In this document: positions 1 through 8,460 of the stretch, in pieces
How the letters are laid out: every line of letters starts with the position of its first letter
Position numbering within the stretch: position 1 is the first letter of the stretch
NCBI RefSeq assembly: GCF_014643515.1
Contig: NZ_BMJP01000004.1
Coordinates: 186,001 to 250,000 of the forward strand
Length of the DNA stretch: 64,000 nucleotides
Direction of reading: 5' to 3'
Source of the DNA: Sphingomonas prati
Lineage (GTDB): Bacteria > Pseudomonadota > Alphaproteobacteria > Sphingomonadales > Sphingomonadaceae
The notes under the pieces: model-generated
What the model was told of the DNA's origin: nothing
Database searches by the model: none
What the model saw: only the letters and a program-made list of their open reading frames with translations
Made by a program: the position numbers and the translations under genes

Positions 1-2
1 CG

Positions 3-1199
3 ATCATGCTGAACTATGTCGATCGCCAGGTCATCGCGTTGCTCAAACCGATGCTGCAGGACGAATATGGCTGGTCCGATCGTGACTACAGCCACATGGC
101 CTCGGCGTTCCAGTTCTGCGCTGCCGTCTCGTTCCTCGGCACCGGCTGGTTCATCGACCGCATCGGCCTGCGCCGCGGTTTCGCGATCGGCGTCGCGGCG
201 TGGAGCCTCGCCGGCATGGCGCATGCGTTCGTCTCGACCGTGTCCGGCTTCATCGGCGTCCGCGCGTTGCTCGGTGCCGCCGAATCGATCGGCACGCCGG
301 CGCAGGTCAAGACCGCCGCGACCTACTTTCCCCCCGAACAACGCTCGCTCATGCTCGGCATCGGCAACATGGCGTCCAACTTCGGCGCAGTCGCCGCCCC
401 GCTCGCCATCCCGCCGCTCGCTCTCTGGCTCGGCTGGCGCGCCGCCTTCCTCATCACCGGCGGGCTCGGCCTGGTCTGGGTCGTCGTCTGGCTGGTCGTC
501 ACGCCGCGCACCACCCGCACCCCCGACGGCGCCGTTGTCGACGCCCCCGCCGATGCTGTCCCGTGGGGCCGCATGCTGCGCGACCGGCGGCAATGGGCGA
601 TCGTCGCGGCAAAAGCGCTCAGCGATCAGTGCTGGTGGTTCCTCCTCTTCTTCATGCCCGACCTGTTCCACCGCATGTTCGGCCTGTCGCAGGGCCAGTT
701 GGGCCTGCCGATCGCGTTCATCTATTTCCTGGCGGCGCTCGGTTCGCTCAGCGGCGGGCTGCTGCCGACCTGGCTGCTCCGCCGCGGCGTCCCGATGAAC
801 CGCGCGCGAAAAGGGTCGATGCTGCTCTACGCGATCCTCATCCTGCCTGTCCCCGCCGTGCTGCTGACCGACGATGCCTGGGTCGCCGCCGGCTTGCTCG
901 GTCTCGGCCTGTTCGCGCATCAGGGTTTCTCGACCAACGTGTTCGGCATGACGGCGGACATCTTTCCCGCGCGCATGATCGGCACCGCGATCGGCATCGG
1001 CGCGTTCGCCGGCAATCTCAGCGGTATGGCGATGATCGAAGCGGCGGGCTTCTCGCTCGACAACGGCTATGGCTACGGCCCGCTGCTCATGGTGTGCGGC
1101 GGCTCCTATCTGGTCGCGTTGCTGCTGGTCCACCTGCTCGTGCCGCGCCTCACGCTCGCCGAACCGGGCAGCTTCCGCACCGTGCCGACTGGCCACTGA
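3..1199 (+). CDS. MFS permease, ExuT-like branch (5' end outside window)
   Basis: Inner-membrane secondary transporter of the major facilitator superfamily, hexuronate/anion-cation symporter branch. The window opens inside the gene: the first residues read NYVDRQVIALLKP, which is the end of the first helix in this branch, so about 15-25 residues and the real start lie upstream and the ATG at 6 is internal. About eleven more hydrophobic segments follow, with a polar central loop near residues 160-185 separating the two halves. It runs tail to tail with a TonB receptor and precedes sulfoquinovose catabolic genes, so uptake of sulfoquinovose or its glycosides across the inner membrane is inferred. 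Family membership alone would suggest an acidic sugar. Confidence 0.85.
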   Translation: MMLNYVDRQVIALLKPMLQDEYGWSDRDYSHMASAFQFCAAVSFLGTGWFIDRIGLRRGFAIGVAAWSLAGMAHAFVSTVSGFIGVRALLGAAESIGTPAQVKTAATYFPPEQRSLMLGIGNMASNFGAVAAPLAIPPLALWLGWRAAFLITGGLGLVWVVVWLVVTPRTTRTPDGAVVDAPADAVPWGRMLRDRRQWAIVAAKALSDQCWWFLLFFMPDLFHRMFGLSQGQLGLPIAFIYFLAALGSLSGGLLPTWLLRRGVPMNRARKGSMLLYAILILPVPAVLLTDDAWVAAGLLGLGLFAHQGFSTNVFGMTADIFPARMIGTAIGIGAFAGNLSGMAMIEAAGFSLDNGYGYGPLLMVCGGSYLVALLLVHLLVPRLTLAEPGSFRTVPTGH

Positions 1200-1205
1200 C
1201 GCAGA

Positions 1206-1239
1206 AAGGGCGGCCCCGGATCGCTCCGGGACCGCCCTT
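1206..1239. terminator. Bidirectional hairpin terminator between MFS and TonB receptor genes
   Basis: Two 15-nt arms (AAGGGCGGCCCCGGA and TCCGGGACCGCCCTT, one mismatch) flank a TCGC loop. The hairpin lies between two converging stop codons and has A-rich and TC-rich flanks, so it could end transcription from both sides. Confidence 0.7.
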
Positions 1240-1257
1240 CTCATGCGCTCATCAACC

Positions 1258-3675
1258 TCAGAAGTTGACGCGCCCGTTCACCCCGAAATAGCGATCGGCA
1301 TCGCGCGGGATCTGGTAGCGGTACGACCCTGCCGGCCCGCCATTCTGGATCGCCGCGGCAAAGCTCTGGTCGAGCAGGTTCTTCACCTGGAACGTCAACC
1401 GGTACCGGTCCTCGCTGTCGCCCACCCCGGCGGACAGGTTGATCAGGCCATAGCCGTCGATCGTCCCCAGCCGCCGCTGCACCGCATCGGGCGAGAACAG
1501 CGCGAGCTGCTTCGACTGGTAATTGCCCTGCGCACCCAGGAACAGGTCGTACGACCCGCCCGTCCGCCAGCGATAATCGACGCCCAGCGAGCCCTTCCAC
1601 TTCGGCGCGAACGGCAGTGAGGTGCCGGCCGGGATCACCGCCGTCACCGCCGCACCTGGCGCCTGGAAGAACCGGTCGACCTTCGCATCGGTGTAGGCGA
1701 TGCCGCCCGACATCGACAGGTCGTCGACCGGGCGGAACACGATGTCCGCCTCCGCCCCGCGCGTCGAAACCTTGCCCGCATTGGTGAACCGCGTGACGAC
1801 CACACCCGCCACCAGATCCGGGTTGTTCGCCTGGAAATTGTCGTACTTGGCGTAGAACGCGTCGAGGTTCAGCGTCAGCTTGCCGCCGAACAGCGTGTTC
1901 TTCAGCCCGATCTCGTAACTGTCCGACGTTTCCGCCGCGATCGCGTTGGTGCCCGTCGCGGTCAGGTTGAAGAACACGTTGAATGCCGGCCCCTTATAGC
2001 CGCGCGTGTAACCGCCATAGGCCGTGACGTTCGGCGTCACGTCATATTGCAGCGACGCCTTGCCCGACAGGTTGGTGTTGGTCGTCTTGCCACGGAACAC
2101 GCTACCCGGCGTGCCCGTGCCGGTCGCCGTCGTCGGGAAACTCGGCTGAATGCCGGGGCCAGCCAACGTCGTCGTGCGGCTGTGGAAAACGTCGAGCTGA
2201 TCCGCGGTCCAGCGCAGCCCGCCGATGAACCGGAACCGGTCGGTGAAGTTCGCCGTACCCTGCCCGAACGCGGAGATGTTCTTGAACACCGACCCGAAGT
2301 TGGCGACGCCGAACGGCGTGGTCGTGGCACTCGCCCCGGCCCCGCCGCACGGTACCAGCGTGGTCGCCTGCGTCGCCGCGCTGCACACGACGTCCGACCG
2401 CGAATAGGTCCGCTCGGATTCCGCCCGCGAATAATAGACGCCCACGACATAGGAAAGGAACTGCCGCGCGGGTGACGTCAGCCGCAATTCCTGACTGAAC
2501 GTGTTGCCGGTCTGCGGCCCGACATCGTGCAGCTGGTTGAACCCGGCATAGGCGCGCGGCAGGAAATCGCCGTCGCGAATCTCGGTGTTGCGGTAATCGC
2601 GGTACGCGGTGATGCTCGTCACGGTCTGCGTGCCGAGTTCGGTGTCGAGCTGCAGCGACACGCCGTAACCTTCTTCCTTCGTCCGGGTGACCAGATCCTG
2701 GTTCACGGTCCGCGTCTCGTCGCCCTGCGGCGTCGGCAGGACGGAGAAGACCGGGCTGCTGATCGCTTCGCCCGCGGCGTTCAGCGCGCCGGTGCCGATC
2801 ACCTCGGCGCAGCAATTGTCGTTGTTGTGGTGATAGTCACCGATAAGCGCGATCGTGGTGCTGTCGCTCGGCGTCCACTTGATCTGCGCGCGCCCGCCAT
2901 AATGCTCGTAGCCGTTCACCCGGCCGCCGCCGGTCGCCTGGTTGCGGATATTGCCGTCATATTTGCCGTAGAAGCCGGTGAACCGGGTGAGCAGGTTGTC
3001 ACTGACCGGGATGTTGAGCGCCCCGCGCACGCGCCGCTCGTTCCCGCCCGTGAAGAACCCGCCGTCGACATAGCCGCCGAAGTCGCGCGTCGGCTGCACC
3101 GACACGATGTTGACGACGCCGGCCGACGCGTTCTTGCCGAACAGCGTCCCCTGCGGCCCGCGCAGCACCTCCAGCCGCTCGATATCGACCAGATCGCCGA
3201 ACGCCTCGCCCGACCGCGCGAACACAACGCCATCGACGACCGTCGAAACCGACGGCTCGCCCGCGATCGAGAATGTCGTGGTCCCGACCCCGCGCAGGAA
3301 CAGCGACTGGTTGAGCGCGGTCCCCGACTTCTGGAAATTCAACGCCGGCACCAGGTTGACCGCACCCTCCAGCCCCGGCCGCCCCATCATGGACAACGCA
3401 GCCCCGCTGACGACCGACACCGCAACCGGCACGTCCTGCAACCGCTCGCTGCGCTTCTGCGCGGTGACGACGATATCGCCAGCTTGGGACGGTCCGGCGG
3501 GGGCCGGTTCCGCGGCCGGCGTTTCCGCTGCCGTACCCGGCGCGCTTGTCGCGGCGGCGTCGGCCGGCGGGACGGGGCCGGCGGCGGGTGCAATATCCTG
3601 CGCGGACGCGTTGCCTGCGATCATCGCCGATCCCGCACATAGCAGCATCACGATCCGTTTCGTCCTGGGCGTCAT
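1258..3675 (-). CDS. TonB-dependent outer-membrane receptor, candidate sulfoquinovose/sulfoquinovoside receptor
   Basis: 805-residue outer-membrane TonB-dependent receptor. It has a signal peptide ending near NASA-QD, a Pro/Ala-rich linker, a TonB box-like DIVVTAQKR, a plug domain (about residues 75-190, with LRGVG and LEVLRGPQGTLFGKNASAG motifs) and a C-terminal 22-strand barrel ending in Phe (VNF). This is the FecA/IroN-like architecture common in sphingomonads, where such receptors import glycans as well as iron. The gene is divergent from the sulfoquinovose operon across 124 bp and convergent with the MFS gene, so uptake of plant or cyanobacterial sulfoquinovosyl glycerol or lipid-derived glycosides is inferred. 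Siderophore transport cannot be excluded from sequence alone. Confidence 0.85.
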   Translation of the reverse strand: MTPRTKRIVMLLCAGSAMIAGNASAQDIAPAAGPVPPADAAATSAPGTAAETPAAEPAPAGPSQAGDIVVTAQKRSERLQDVPVAVSVVSGAALSMMGRPGLEGAVNLVPALNFQKSGTALNQSLFLRGVGTTTFSIAGEPSVSTVVDGVVFARSGEAFGDLVDIERLEVLRGPQGTLFGKNASAGVVNIVSVQPTRDFGGYVDGGFFTGGNERRVRGALNIPVSDNLLTRFTGFYGKYDGNIRNQATGGGRVNGYEHYGGRAQIKWTPSDSTTIALIGDYHHNNDNCCAEVIGTGALNAAGEAISSPVFSVLPTPQGDETRTVNQDLVTRTKEEGYGVSLQLDTELGTQTVTSITAYRDYRNTEIRDGDFLPRAYAGFNQLHDVGPQTGNTFSQELRLTSPARQFLSYVVGVYYSRAESERTYSRSDVVCSAATQATTLVPCGGAGASATTTPFGVANFGSVFKNISAFGQGTANFTDRFRFIGGLRWTADQLDVFHSRTTTLAGPGIQPSFPTTATGTGTPGSVFRGKTTNTNLSGKASLQYDVTPNVTAYGGYTRGYKGPAFNVFFNLTATGTNAIAAETSDSYEIGLKNTLFGGKLTLNLDAFYAKYDNFQANNPDLVAGVVVTRFTNAGKVSTRGAEADIVFRPVDDLSMSGGIAYTDAKVDRFFQAPGAAVTAVIPAGTSLPFAPKWKGSLGVDYRWRTGGSYDLFLGAQGNYQSKQLALFSPDAVQRRLGTIDGYGLINLSAGVGDSEDRYRLTFQVKNLLDQSFAAAIQNGGPAGSYRYQIPRDADRYFGVNGRVNF

Positions 3676-3797
3676 ATCGATCCTCCTCCACTGCCGGCCT
3701 GAAGGCCTTTTATCGTTCGCCGCGCCCGGATGCCGCGCAGCGTTGCTATCGCCGCTGCAACCCCGATGATCGCCGCTTTCCCTTTTGGGTCTTTCCT

Positions 3798-3831
3798 TTA
3801 TGCCGATCCGGCGGCATAAGACAACGGTGTC
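3798..3831. promoter_or_regulatory. Two adjoining palindromes in the divergent TonB-receptor/catabolic-operon region
   Basis: Arms TTATGCCG (3798-3805) and CGGCATAA (3812-3819) are perfect inverted repeats around ATCCGG. Immediately after comes GACA-ACGG-TGTC (3820-3831), which resembles a LacI-family half-site pair with a central CG. Both overlap the possible starts of the aldo/keto reductase gene (ATG 3800, GTG 3827). A sugar-responsive repressor site is inferred; no regulator gene is visible inside the window. Confidence 0.4.
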
Positions 3832-4735
3832 CTACATCATCCCACCGCAATCCACCGTCGCCCTCGGCGACACCGGCCTCACCGTCAGCACCCTCGCATG
3901 GGGCATGTGGCGTTATGCGGGGGACGACGTCGCCGCCGCTCGCGCCCGGGTGGAGGCGGCGCTCGACGCCGGCATCACGCTGCTCGACACCGCCGACATC
4001 TACGGCCCCGACAATGGCGAACCGTTCGGTGCGGCCGAAGCGCTGCTCGGCCGCGTGCTGGCCGACTCGCCTGCGCTCCGCGACCGCATGGTGCTCGCCA
4101 GCAAGGGCGGGATCAGCATGGGCGTGCCTTACGACTCGAGCCCGACCTATCTCGCCGGCGCGATCGACGCGTCGCTCACGCGGCTCGGCTGCGACCGGAT
4201 CGATCTGTACCAGATCCACCGCCCGGACCTGCTGACTCATCCGCAGGAAGTTGCGCGCACGCTCGACGACGCCCGCACCGCCGGCAAGATCGTCGCGATC
4301 GGCGTGTCCAACCACACCCCGGCGCAAACCGCCGCGCTCGCCGCCTTCCTCCCCGTGCCGCTCGTCAGCCACCAGCCGGAATTCTCCGCGCTGACCACGA
4401 CGCCGCTGTTCGACGGCATCATCGACCAGGCGATGGAACGCGGCATGGCCGTGCTCGCCTGGTCCCCGCTCGGCGGCGGCCGGCTCGCCGATCCGCAGGA
4501 CGCGCGCGCCCGCGCCGTCGTGGCGCTGCTCGACGCGAAGGCTGCGGAGGCCGGCGTCGACCGCGCCGCCGTCGCCTATAGCTGGATCATGGCGCACCCC
4601 GCCCGCCCAATCCCGATCGTCGGCACGCAGAACCCCGCCCGCATCGCCGCGATCCCGGACGCCTACACACCGCGCTGGACGCGGACCGAATGGTACGCCG
4701 TCCTCGAAGCGAGCCTCGGAGAAAAACTGCCATGA
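3800..4735 (+). CDS. smoB: Aldo/keto reductase, candidate 6-oxo-glucose reductase (SmoB-like)
   Basis: NAD(P)H-dependent aldo/keto reductase of the (beta/alpha)8 fold, about 311 residues. The catalytic tetrad is visible: Asp and Tyr in LLDTADIYG, Lys in LASKGGI and His in YQIHRPD. It is first in an operon with an SsuD-like monooxygenase (ATGA overlap), FMN reductase and sulfoquinovosidase. In the sulfo-SMO pathway such an enzyme reduces 6-oxo-glucose, formed by oxidative desulfurization of sulfoquinovose, to glucose; that role is assigned by context. Start is uncertain: ATG 3800 lies inside a palindrome, and GTG 3827 would place the N-terminus where homologues usually begin. Neither has a strong ribosome-binding site. 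Confidence 0.8.
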   Translation: MPIRRHKTTVSYIIPPQSTVALGDTGLTVSTLAWGMWRYAGDDVAAARARVEAALDAGITLLDTADIYGPDNGEPFGAAEALLGRVLADSPALRDRMVLASKGGISMGVPYDSSPTYLAGAIDASLTRLGCDRIDLYQIHRPDLLTHPQEVARTLDDARTAGKIVAIGVSNHTPAQTAALAAFLPVPLVSHQPEFSALTTTPLFDGIIDQAMERGMAVLAWSPLGGGRLADPQDARARAVVALLDAKAAEAGVDRAAVAYSWIMAHPARPIPIVGTQNPARIAAIPDAYTPRWTRTEWYAVLEASLGEKLP

Positions 4736-5799
4736 CCCGGTCTTGCGAAGTCAGCTGGTTTTCCGCGCTCTGCGACGACGACTATGAGTTTCTCGGCGTG
4801 CCGGATCCGAAGCTGCGGTCGAGCTGGGAACATTGCCGCGATATCGTGCTCCAGGCCGAAAGCGGCGGGTTCGACAACATTCTGCTCCCGTCCGGCTACG
4901 CGCTCGGCATCGACACCACCGCCTTTGCCGCCGCGATCGCCACGATGGTCCAGCGGATCCGCCTGCTCATGGCCGTCCGGATCGGCGAAAGCTGGCCGCC
5001 GCAGCTCGCGCGCCAGATCGCCACGATCGACCGCATCCTCGGCGGCCGGCTGACCGTCAACATCATCTCGTCCGACCTGCCGGGCGAAAAGCTCGCCTCC
5101 GCCCCGCGCTACGCCCGCACGCTGGAGGCGATGCAGATTCTGAAAACGATGCTCAACGGCCAGCCGCTCGATCATCAGGGCGAGTTCTGGCAGCTGAAGC
5201 TCGATCCGCCGGCGGTCACCACCGTCTCCGGCACCTGCCCCCCGCTTTATTTCGGCGGGCTCTCCCCGGACGCGCGCGAGGCCGCGGCGCAGGGCTGCGA
5301 CGTCTACCTGCTGTGGCCCGACAAGAAGGAGGTCGTGCGCGAGATCATGGACGACATGATCGCCCGCGCCGCCCGCCACGGCCGTACGCTCAAGTTCGGC
5401 TACCGCGCGCACGTCGTGGTCCGCGATACCGAGAGCGAAGCACGCCAGGCCGCCGACCGCCTGCTGTCCAAACTCGACGCAGCGGAGGGCGAGGCGATCC
5501 GCGCCAAGTCGCTCGACACGAACAGCGCCGGCGTCGCGGCACAGGCCGCGCTGCGCGAAAATGCCGCGAACGACGGCTATGCCGAGGAGAATCTCTGGAC
5601 CGGCGTCGGCCGCGCGCGCTCCGGCTGCGGCGCGGCGATCGTCGGCGATCCGGACCAGGTCCTCGCCAAGCTGGCGATGTACCAGGACATGGGGATCGAG
5701 GCGTTCATCCTGTCGGGCTACCCGCACGCCGCCGAGGCCGATCTGTTCGCCCGCCACGTCCTGCCCCGTATGCAGCACGGCCCGCTCACGCTCGACTGA
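4732..5799 (+). CDS. smoC: FMNH2-dependent LLM-class monooxygenase, candidate sulfoquinovose monooxygenase (SmoC-like)
   Basis: 355-residue luciferase-like TIM-barrel flavin monooxygenase, closest in feel to alkanesulfonate monooxygenase SsuD. Shared features are the NIISSDLPGEK stretch, LYFGGLSPDAREAAAQ, the VGRARSGCGAAIVGDPDQV loop and ILSGYPH near the C-terminus. SsuD enzymes use FMNH2 and O2 to cleave the C-S bond of a sulfonate, giving aldehyde and sulfite. Adjacent to a GH31 sulfoquinovosidase and an aldo/keto reductase, the expected substrate is sulfoquinovose, yielding 6-oxo-glucose and sulfite. The start at 4732 overlaps the previous stop (ATGA), indicating translational coupling. 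A general alkanesulfonate role is the main alternative. Confidence 0.85.
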   Translation: MTRSCEVSWFSALCDDDYEFLGVPDPKLRSSWEHCRDIVLQAESGGFDNILLPSGYALGIDTTAFAAAIATMVQRIRLLMAVRIGESWPPQLARQIATIDRILGGRLTVNIISSDLPGEKLASAPRYARTLEAMQILKTMLNGQPLDHQGEFWQLKLDPPAVTTVSGTCPPLYFGGLSPDAREAAAQGCDVYLLWPDKKEVVREIMDDMIARAARHGRTLKFGYRAHVVVRDTESEARQAADRLLSKLDAAEGEAIRAKSLDTNSAGVAAQAALRENAANDGYAEENLWTGVGRARSGCGAAIVGDPDQVLAKLAMYQDMGIEAFILSGYPHAAEADLFARHVLPRMQHGPLTLD

Positions 5800-5839
5800 T
5801 ACGACCCCGGACGTCACGCCAGCCGCGAACGGAGCGACG

Positions 5840-6445
5840 ATGATCGCCATGGACTCCCGCCCTCTCGTCGCCCGCCCCCTCGTTGTCGGTCTCGGCGGGA
5901 CCACCGTCCCCGGCTCCTCGACCGAGCGCGCGCTCGCCATCGCGCTGCGGTCAGCCGCGGATCACGGCGCGGAAACGCTGCTGTTCGGCGGCGCCGACCT
6001 AGCCGCCCTGCCGCTCTACACCCCAGGCGCCGAACGGCTGCCGGGTGAGGTCGCGCTGGTCGATGCGATCCGCTGCGCCTCGGGCGTCGTCATCGCCAGT
6101 CCCGGCTATCATGGCAGCGTGTCGGGCCTCGTGAAGAACGCGATCGACCTGCTCGAGGAAACCGCCCGCGACGAACGGGTCTACCTCGCGGATCTGTCCG
6201 TGGGCGTCATCGCCACGGCCTACGGGTGGCAGGCCGCCGGATCGACCGTCGCGGCGCTCCGCGCGATCGTCCACGCGCTCCGCGGCTGGCCGACGCCCTA
6301 CGCCGCGGCGATCAACAGCGCGGAATGCCGGTTCGATGCCCATGGCGGTTGCAGCGACCCGGTCGTCGCCGGCCAACTCGCACTCGTCGGCCGCCAGGTC
6401 GCGATGGCCGCGATCCGCGACCATCGCGCGCGGATCGCCGCATGA
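5840..6445 (+). CDS. smoA: NADPH-dependent FMN reductase (SsuE/SmoA-like)
   Basis: 201-residue flavodoxin-like NAD(P)H:FMN reductase. Visible signatures are the phosphate-binding GTTVPGSSTERAL loop near the N-terminus and SPGYHGSVSGLVKNAID, the classic flavin-contacting motif of SsuE and chromate-reductase relatives. It supplies reduced FMN to the two-component monooxygenase encoded directly upstream. The start ATG at 5840 is preceded by GGAGCGACG, a reasonable ribosome-binding site, and leaves a 40-bp gap, the only one in the five-gene operon. The stop overlaps the glycosidase start (ATGA). Confidence 0.88.
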   Translation: MIAMDSRPLVARPLVVGLGGTTVPGSSTERALAIALRSAADHGAETLLFGGADLAALPLYTPGAERLPGEVALVDAIRCASGVVIASPGYHGSVSGLVKNAIDLLEETARDERVYLADLSVGVIATAYGWQAAGSTVAALRAIVHALRGWPTPYAAAINSAECRFDAHGGCSDPVVAGQLALVGRQVAMAAIRDHRARIAA

Positions 6446-8460
6446 CCGTCGTCCGGCTGATCCCGGCAGGCGACGGGTTCGACCTGATGGCCGGCGATGC
6501 GCTACTGCTCCACCACCGCCCGGCGAGCCCCGCGCTGTTCGTCGGCACCGGCACCGCCGATGTCGATGCTTATCGCGGCAACTATGTCCTGTCCGACCGG
6601 CTCGACGCACGCATCCCGCTCACCCACAGCACGATCGACTCCACGCCGGCCGGCGCGGTCATCTGGCTGGCCGCATCCGCCGGCACGCCGCCGCTGCTCC
6701 GCATCGCGGTGGACGACGCCGGCCTCGCGCTCACCGCGCTCGATCCCGCGCTCAACCGCTTCTGGCTGCGCTGCGTCGCCGAACCGGGCGAGCGTTTGTG
6801 GGGCGGCGGCGAACAGCTGTCCTATTTCGACATGGCCGGGCGGCGTTTCCCGCTCTGGACGTCCGAACCCGGCGTCGGCCGCGACAAGTCGACGCAGATG
6901 ACGTTCCAGTGCGACCGCGACGGCCGCTCCGGCGGCGACTATTGGAACACCAACTATCCGCAGCCGACCTACGTCTCCTCACGCCGCTACGCGCTCCATC
7001 TCGACACCACCGCCTATAGCTGCTTCGATTTCCGCGATCCCGCCTTCCACGAACTGGAGGCGTGGGAGGTCCCCGCGCGGATCGAGCTGTTCGCCGCGGA
7101 TCGCTTCGCCGCCATCGTCGGCCAGCTGTCGACCCGCTTCGGCCGCCAGCCGCGCCTGCCCGCCTGGTCCTACGAAGGCGCGATCCTCGGTCTGAAACAG
7201 GGCGTCGAAAGCTTCGCACGGATGGAAGCGATGATCGCCGCCGGCGCGGTCGTGTCGGGCCTGTGGTGCGAGGACTGGGTCGGACTGCGCGTCACCAGCT
7301 TCGGCAAGCGGCTGTTCTGGGACTGGAAAGCGAACGAAACGCGCTACCCCCATCTGCGCGAGTGGATCGCCGCACTGGCGGACCGCGGCATCCGCTTCCT
7401 GGGCTATGTGAACCCCTATCTCGCCATCGACGGGTCGCTCTACGGCGAAGCCCGCGCGGCCGGCTACCTCGCGCTCCGCCAGGACGCGGACGAGCCCTAT
7501 ATCGTCGATTTCGGCGAATTCGACTGCGGCGTCGTCGACTTCACCAACCCCGCGGCGGCCGACTGGTTCGCCGACCGCGTCATCGGGCGCGAGATGCTCG
7601 ACTATGGCCTGTCCGGCTGGATGGCCGATTTCGGCGAGTATCTCCCCACCGACGTCCGGCTGCACGACGGCACCGACGGCATGCTCGCGCACAATGCCTG
7701 GCCGACAATCTGGGCGGAGGTGAACGCCCGCGCCATCGCCTCGCGCGACCGCACCGGCGACGCGTTGTTCTTCATGCGCGCCGGCTTTACCGGAGTCGGC
7801 GCGCACTGCCCGCTGCTCTGGGCGGGCGACCAGTGCGTCGATTTCTCGCGCCATGACGGGATCGGCACGGTCATCCGCGCCGCCTTGTCGTCCGGCATGA
7901 TGGGCAACGCCTATCACCACAGCGATCTGGGCGGCTACACCAGCCTCTACGGCAACGTCCGCACGCCCGAGCTTCTCATGCGCTGGAGCGAGCTCTGCGC
8001 CTTCACCCCCGTCATGCGCAGTCACGAAGGCAACCGCCCCGACGACAATCTCCAGCTCGACGGCGACCCCACTGTGCTCGCCCATTTCGCCGCGATGACC
8101 CGCGTCCACGCCGCGCTCGCCTCCTATGTAGCCACGCTGTGCGACGAAGCCGCCAAGACCGGCCTGCCCGTCCAGCGCCCGCTGATGCTCGATTGGCAGG
8201 ACGATCCCGACTGCTGGGGCATCGAGACGCAATATGGCTATGGCCGCGACATGATCGTGGCACCGGTGATCGAACCCGACCGCGACCGCTGGACCGCCTA
8301 TCTCCCCGCCGGCGCGACCTGGGTCCACCTCTGGTCCGGCACGCAGCATGATGGCGGCCGCACGGTCGAGGTCGACGCCCCGCCCGGCCGGCCCCCCGTC
8401 TTCTGGCGCGCCGGCAGCCCGCATGCTGGCCTCTTCGCCGCGATCGGAGACATGGCATGA
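6442..8460 (+). CDS. yihQ: GH31 sulfoquinovosidase
   Basis: 672-residue family GH31 alpha-glycosidase that hydrolyses alpha-sulfoquinovosides (for example sulfoquinovosylglycerol) to sulfoquinovose. Catalytic nucleophile Asp396 lies in WMADFGEYLP and acid/base Asp463 in LLWAGDQCVDF. The sulfonate-recognition set is present: Lys252 (GLKQG), Glu277 (CEDW), Arg290 (SFGKR), Trp293 (LFW) and Tyr499 (DLGGYT). This is the KERWY type known from Agrobacterium, rather than the QQRWY type of E. coli YihQ. The match to YihQ is visible throughout (GEQLSYFDMAGRRFPLWTSE, MRAGFTG, FTPVMRSHEGNRP). No signal peptide is seen, so it acts in the cytoplasm. Both ends overlap neighbours by ATGA. Confidence 0.95.
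   Translation: MTVVRLIPAGDGFDLMAGDALLLHHRPASPALFVGTGTADVDAYRGNYVLSDRLDARIPLTHSTIDSTPAGAVIWLAASAGTPPLLRIAVDDAGLALTALDPALNRFWLRCVAEPGERLWGGGEQLSYFDMAGRRFPLWTSEPGVGRDKSTQMTFQCDRDGRSGGDYWNTNYPQPTYVSSRRYALHLDTTAYSCFDFRDPAFHELEAWEVPARIELFAADRFAAIVGQLSTRFGRQPRLPAWSYEGAILGLKQGVESFARMEAMIAAGAVVSGLWCEDWVGLRVTSFGKRLFWDWKANETRYPHLREWIAALADRGIRFLGYVNPYLAIDGSLYGEARAAGYLALRQDADEPYIVDFGEFDCGVVDFTNPAAADWFADRVIGREMLDYGLSGWMADFGEYLPTDVRLHDGTDGMLAHNAWPTIWAEVNARAIASRDRTGDALFFMRAGFTGVGAHCPLLWAGDQCVDFSRHDGIGTVIRAALSSGMMGNAYHHSDLGGYTSLYGNVRTPELLMRWSELCAFTPVMRSHEGNRPDDNLQLDGDPTVLAHFAAMTRVHAALASYVATLCDEAAKTGLPVQRPLMLDWQDDPDCWGIETQYGYGRDMIVAPVIEPDRDRWTAYLPAGATWVHLWSGTQHDGGRTVEVDAPPGRPPVFWRAGSPHAGLFAAIGDMA

Noticed and set aside
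2527-3642. 371-codon open frame antisense to the TonB receptor
   Set aside because: Arg/Ala/Gly/His-rich translation without motifs; a compositional shadow of a high-GC gene on the opposite strand.
4663-5940. 425-codon antisense frame across the monooxygenase
   Set aside because: No recognisable domain; the opposite strand has a full-length LLM enzyme with overlaps to both neighbours.
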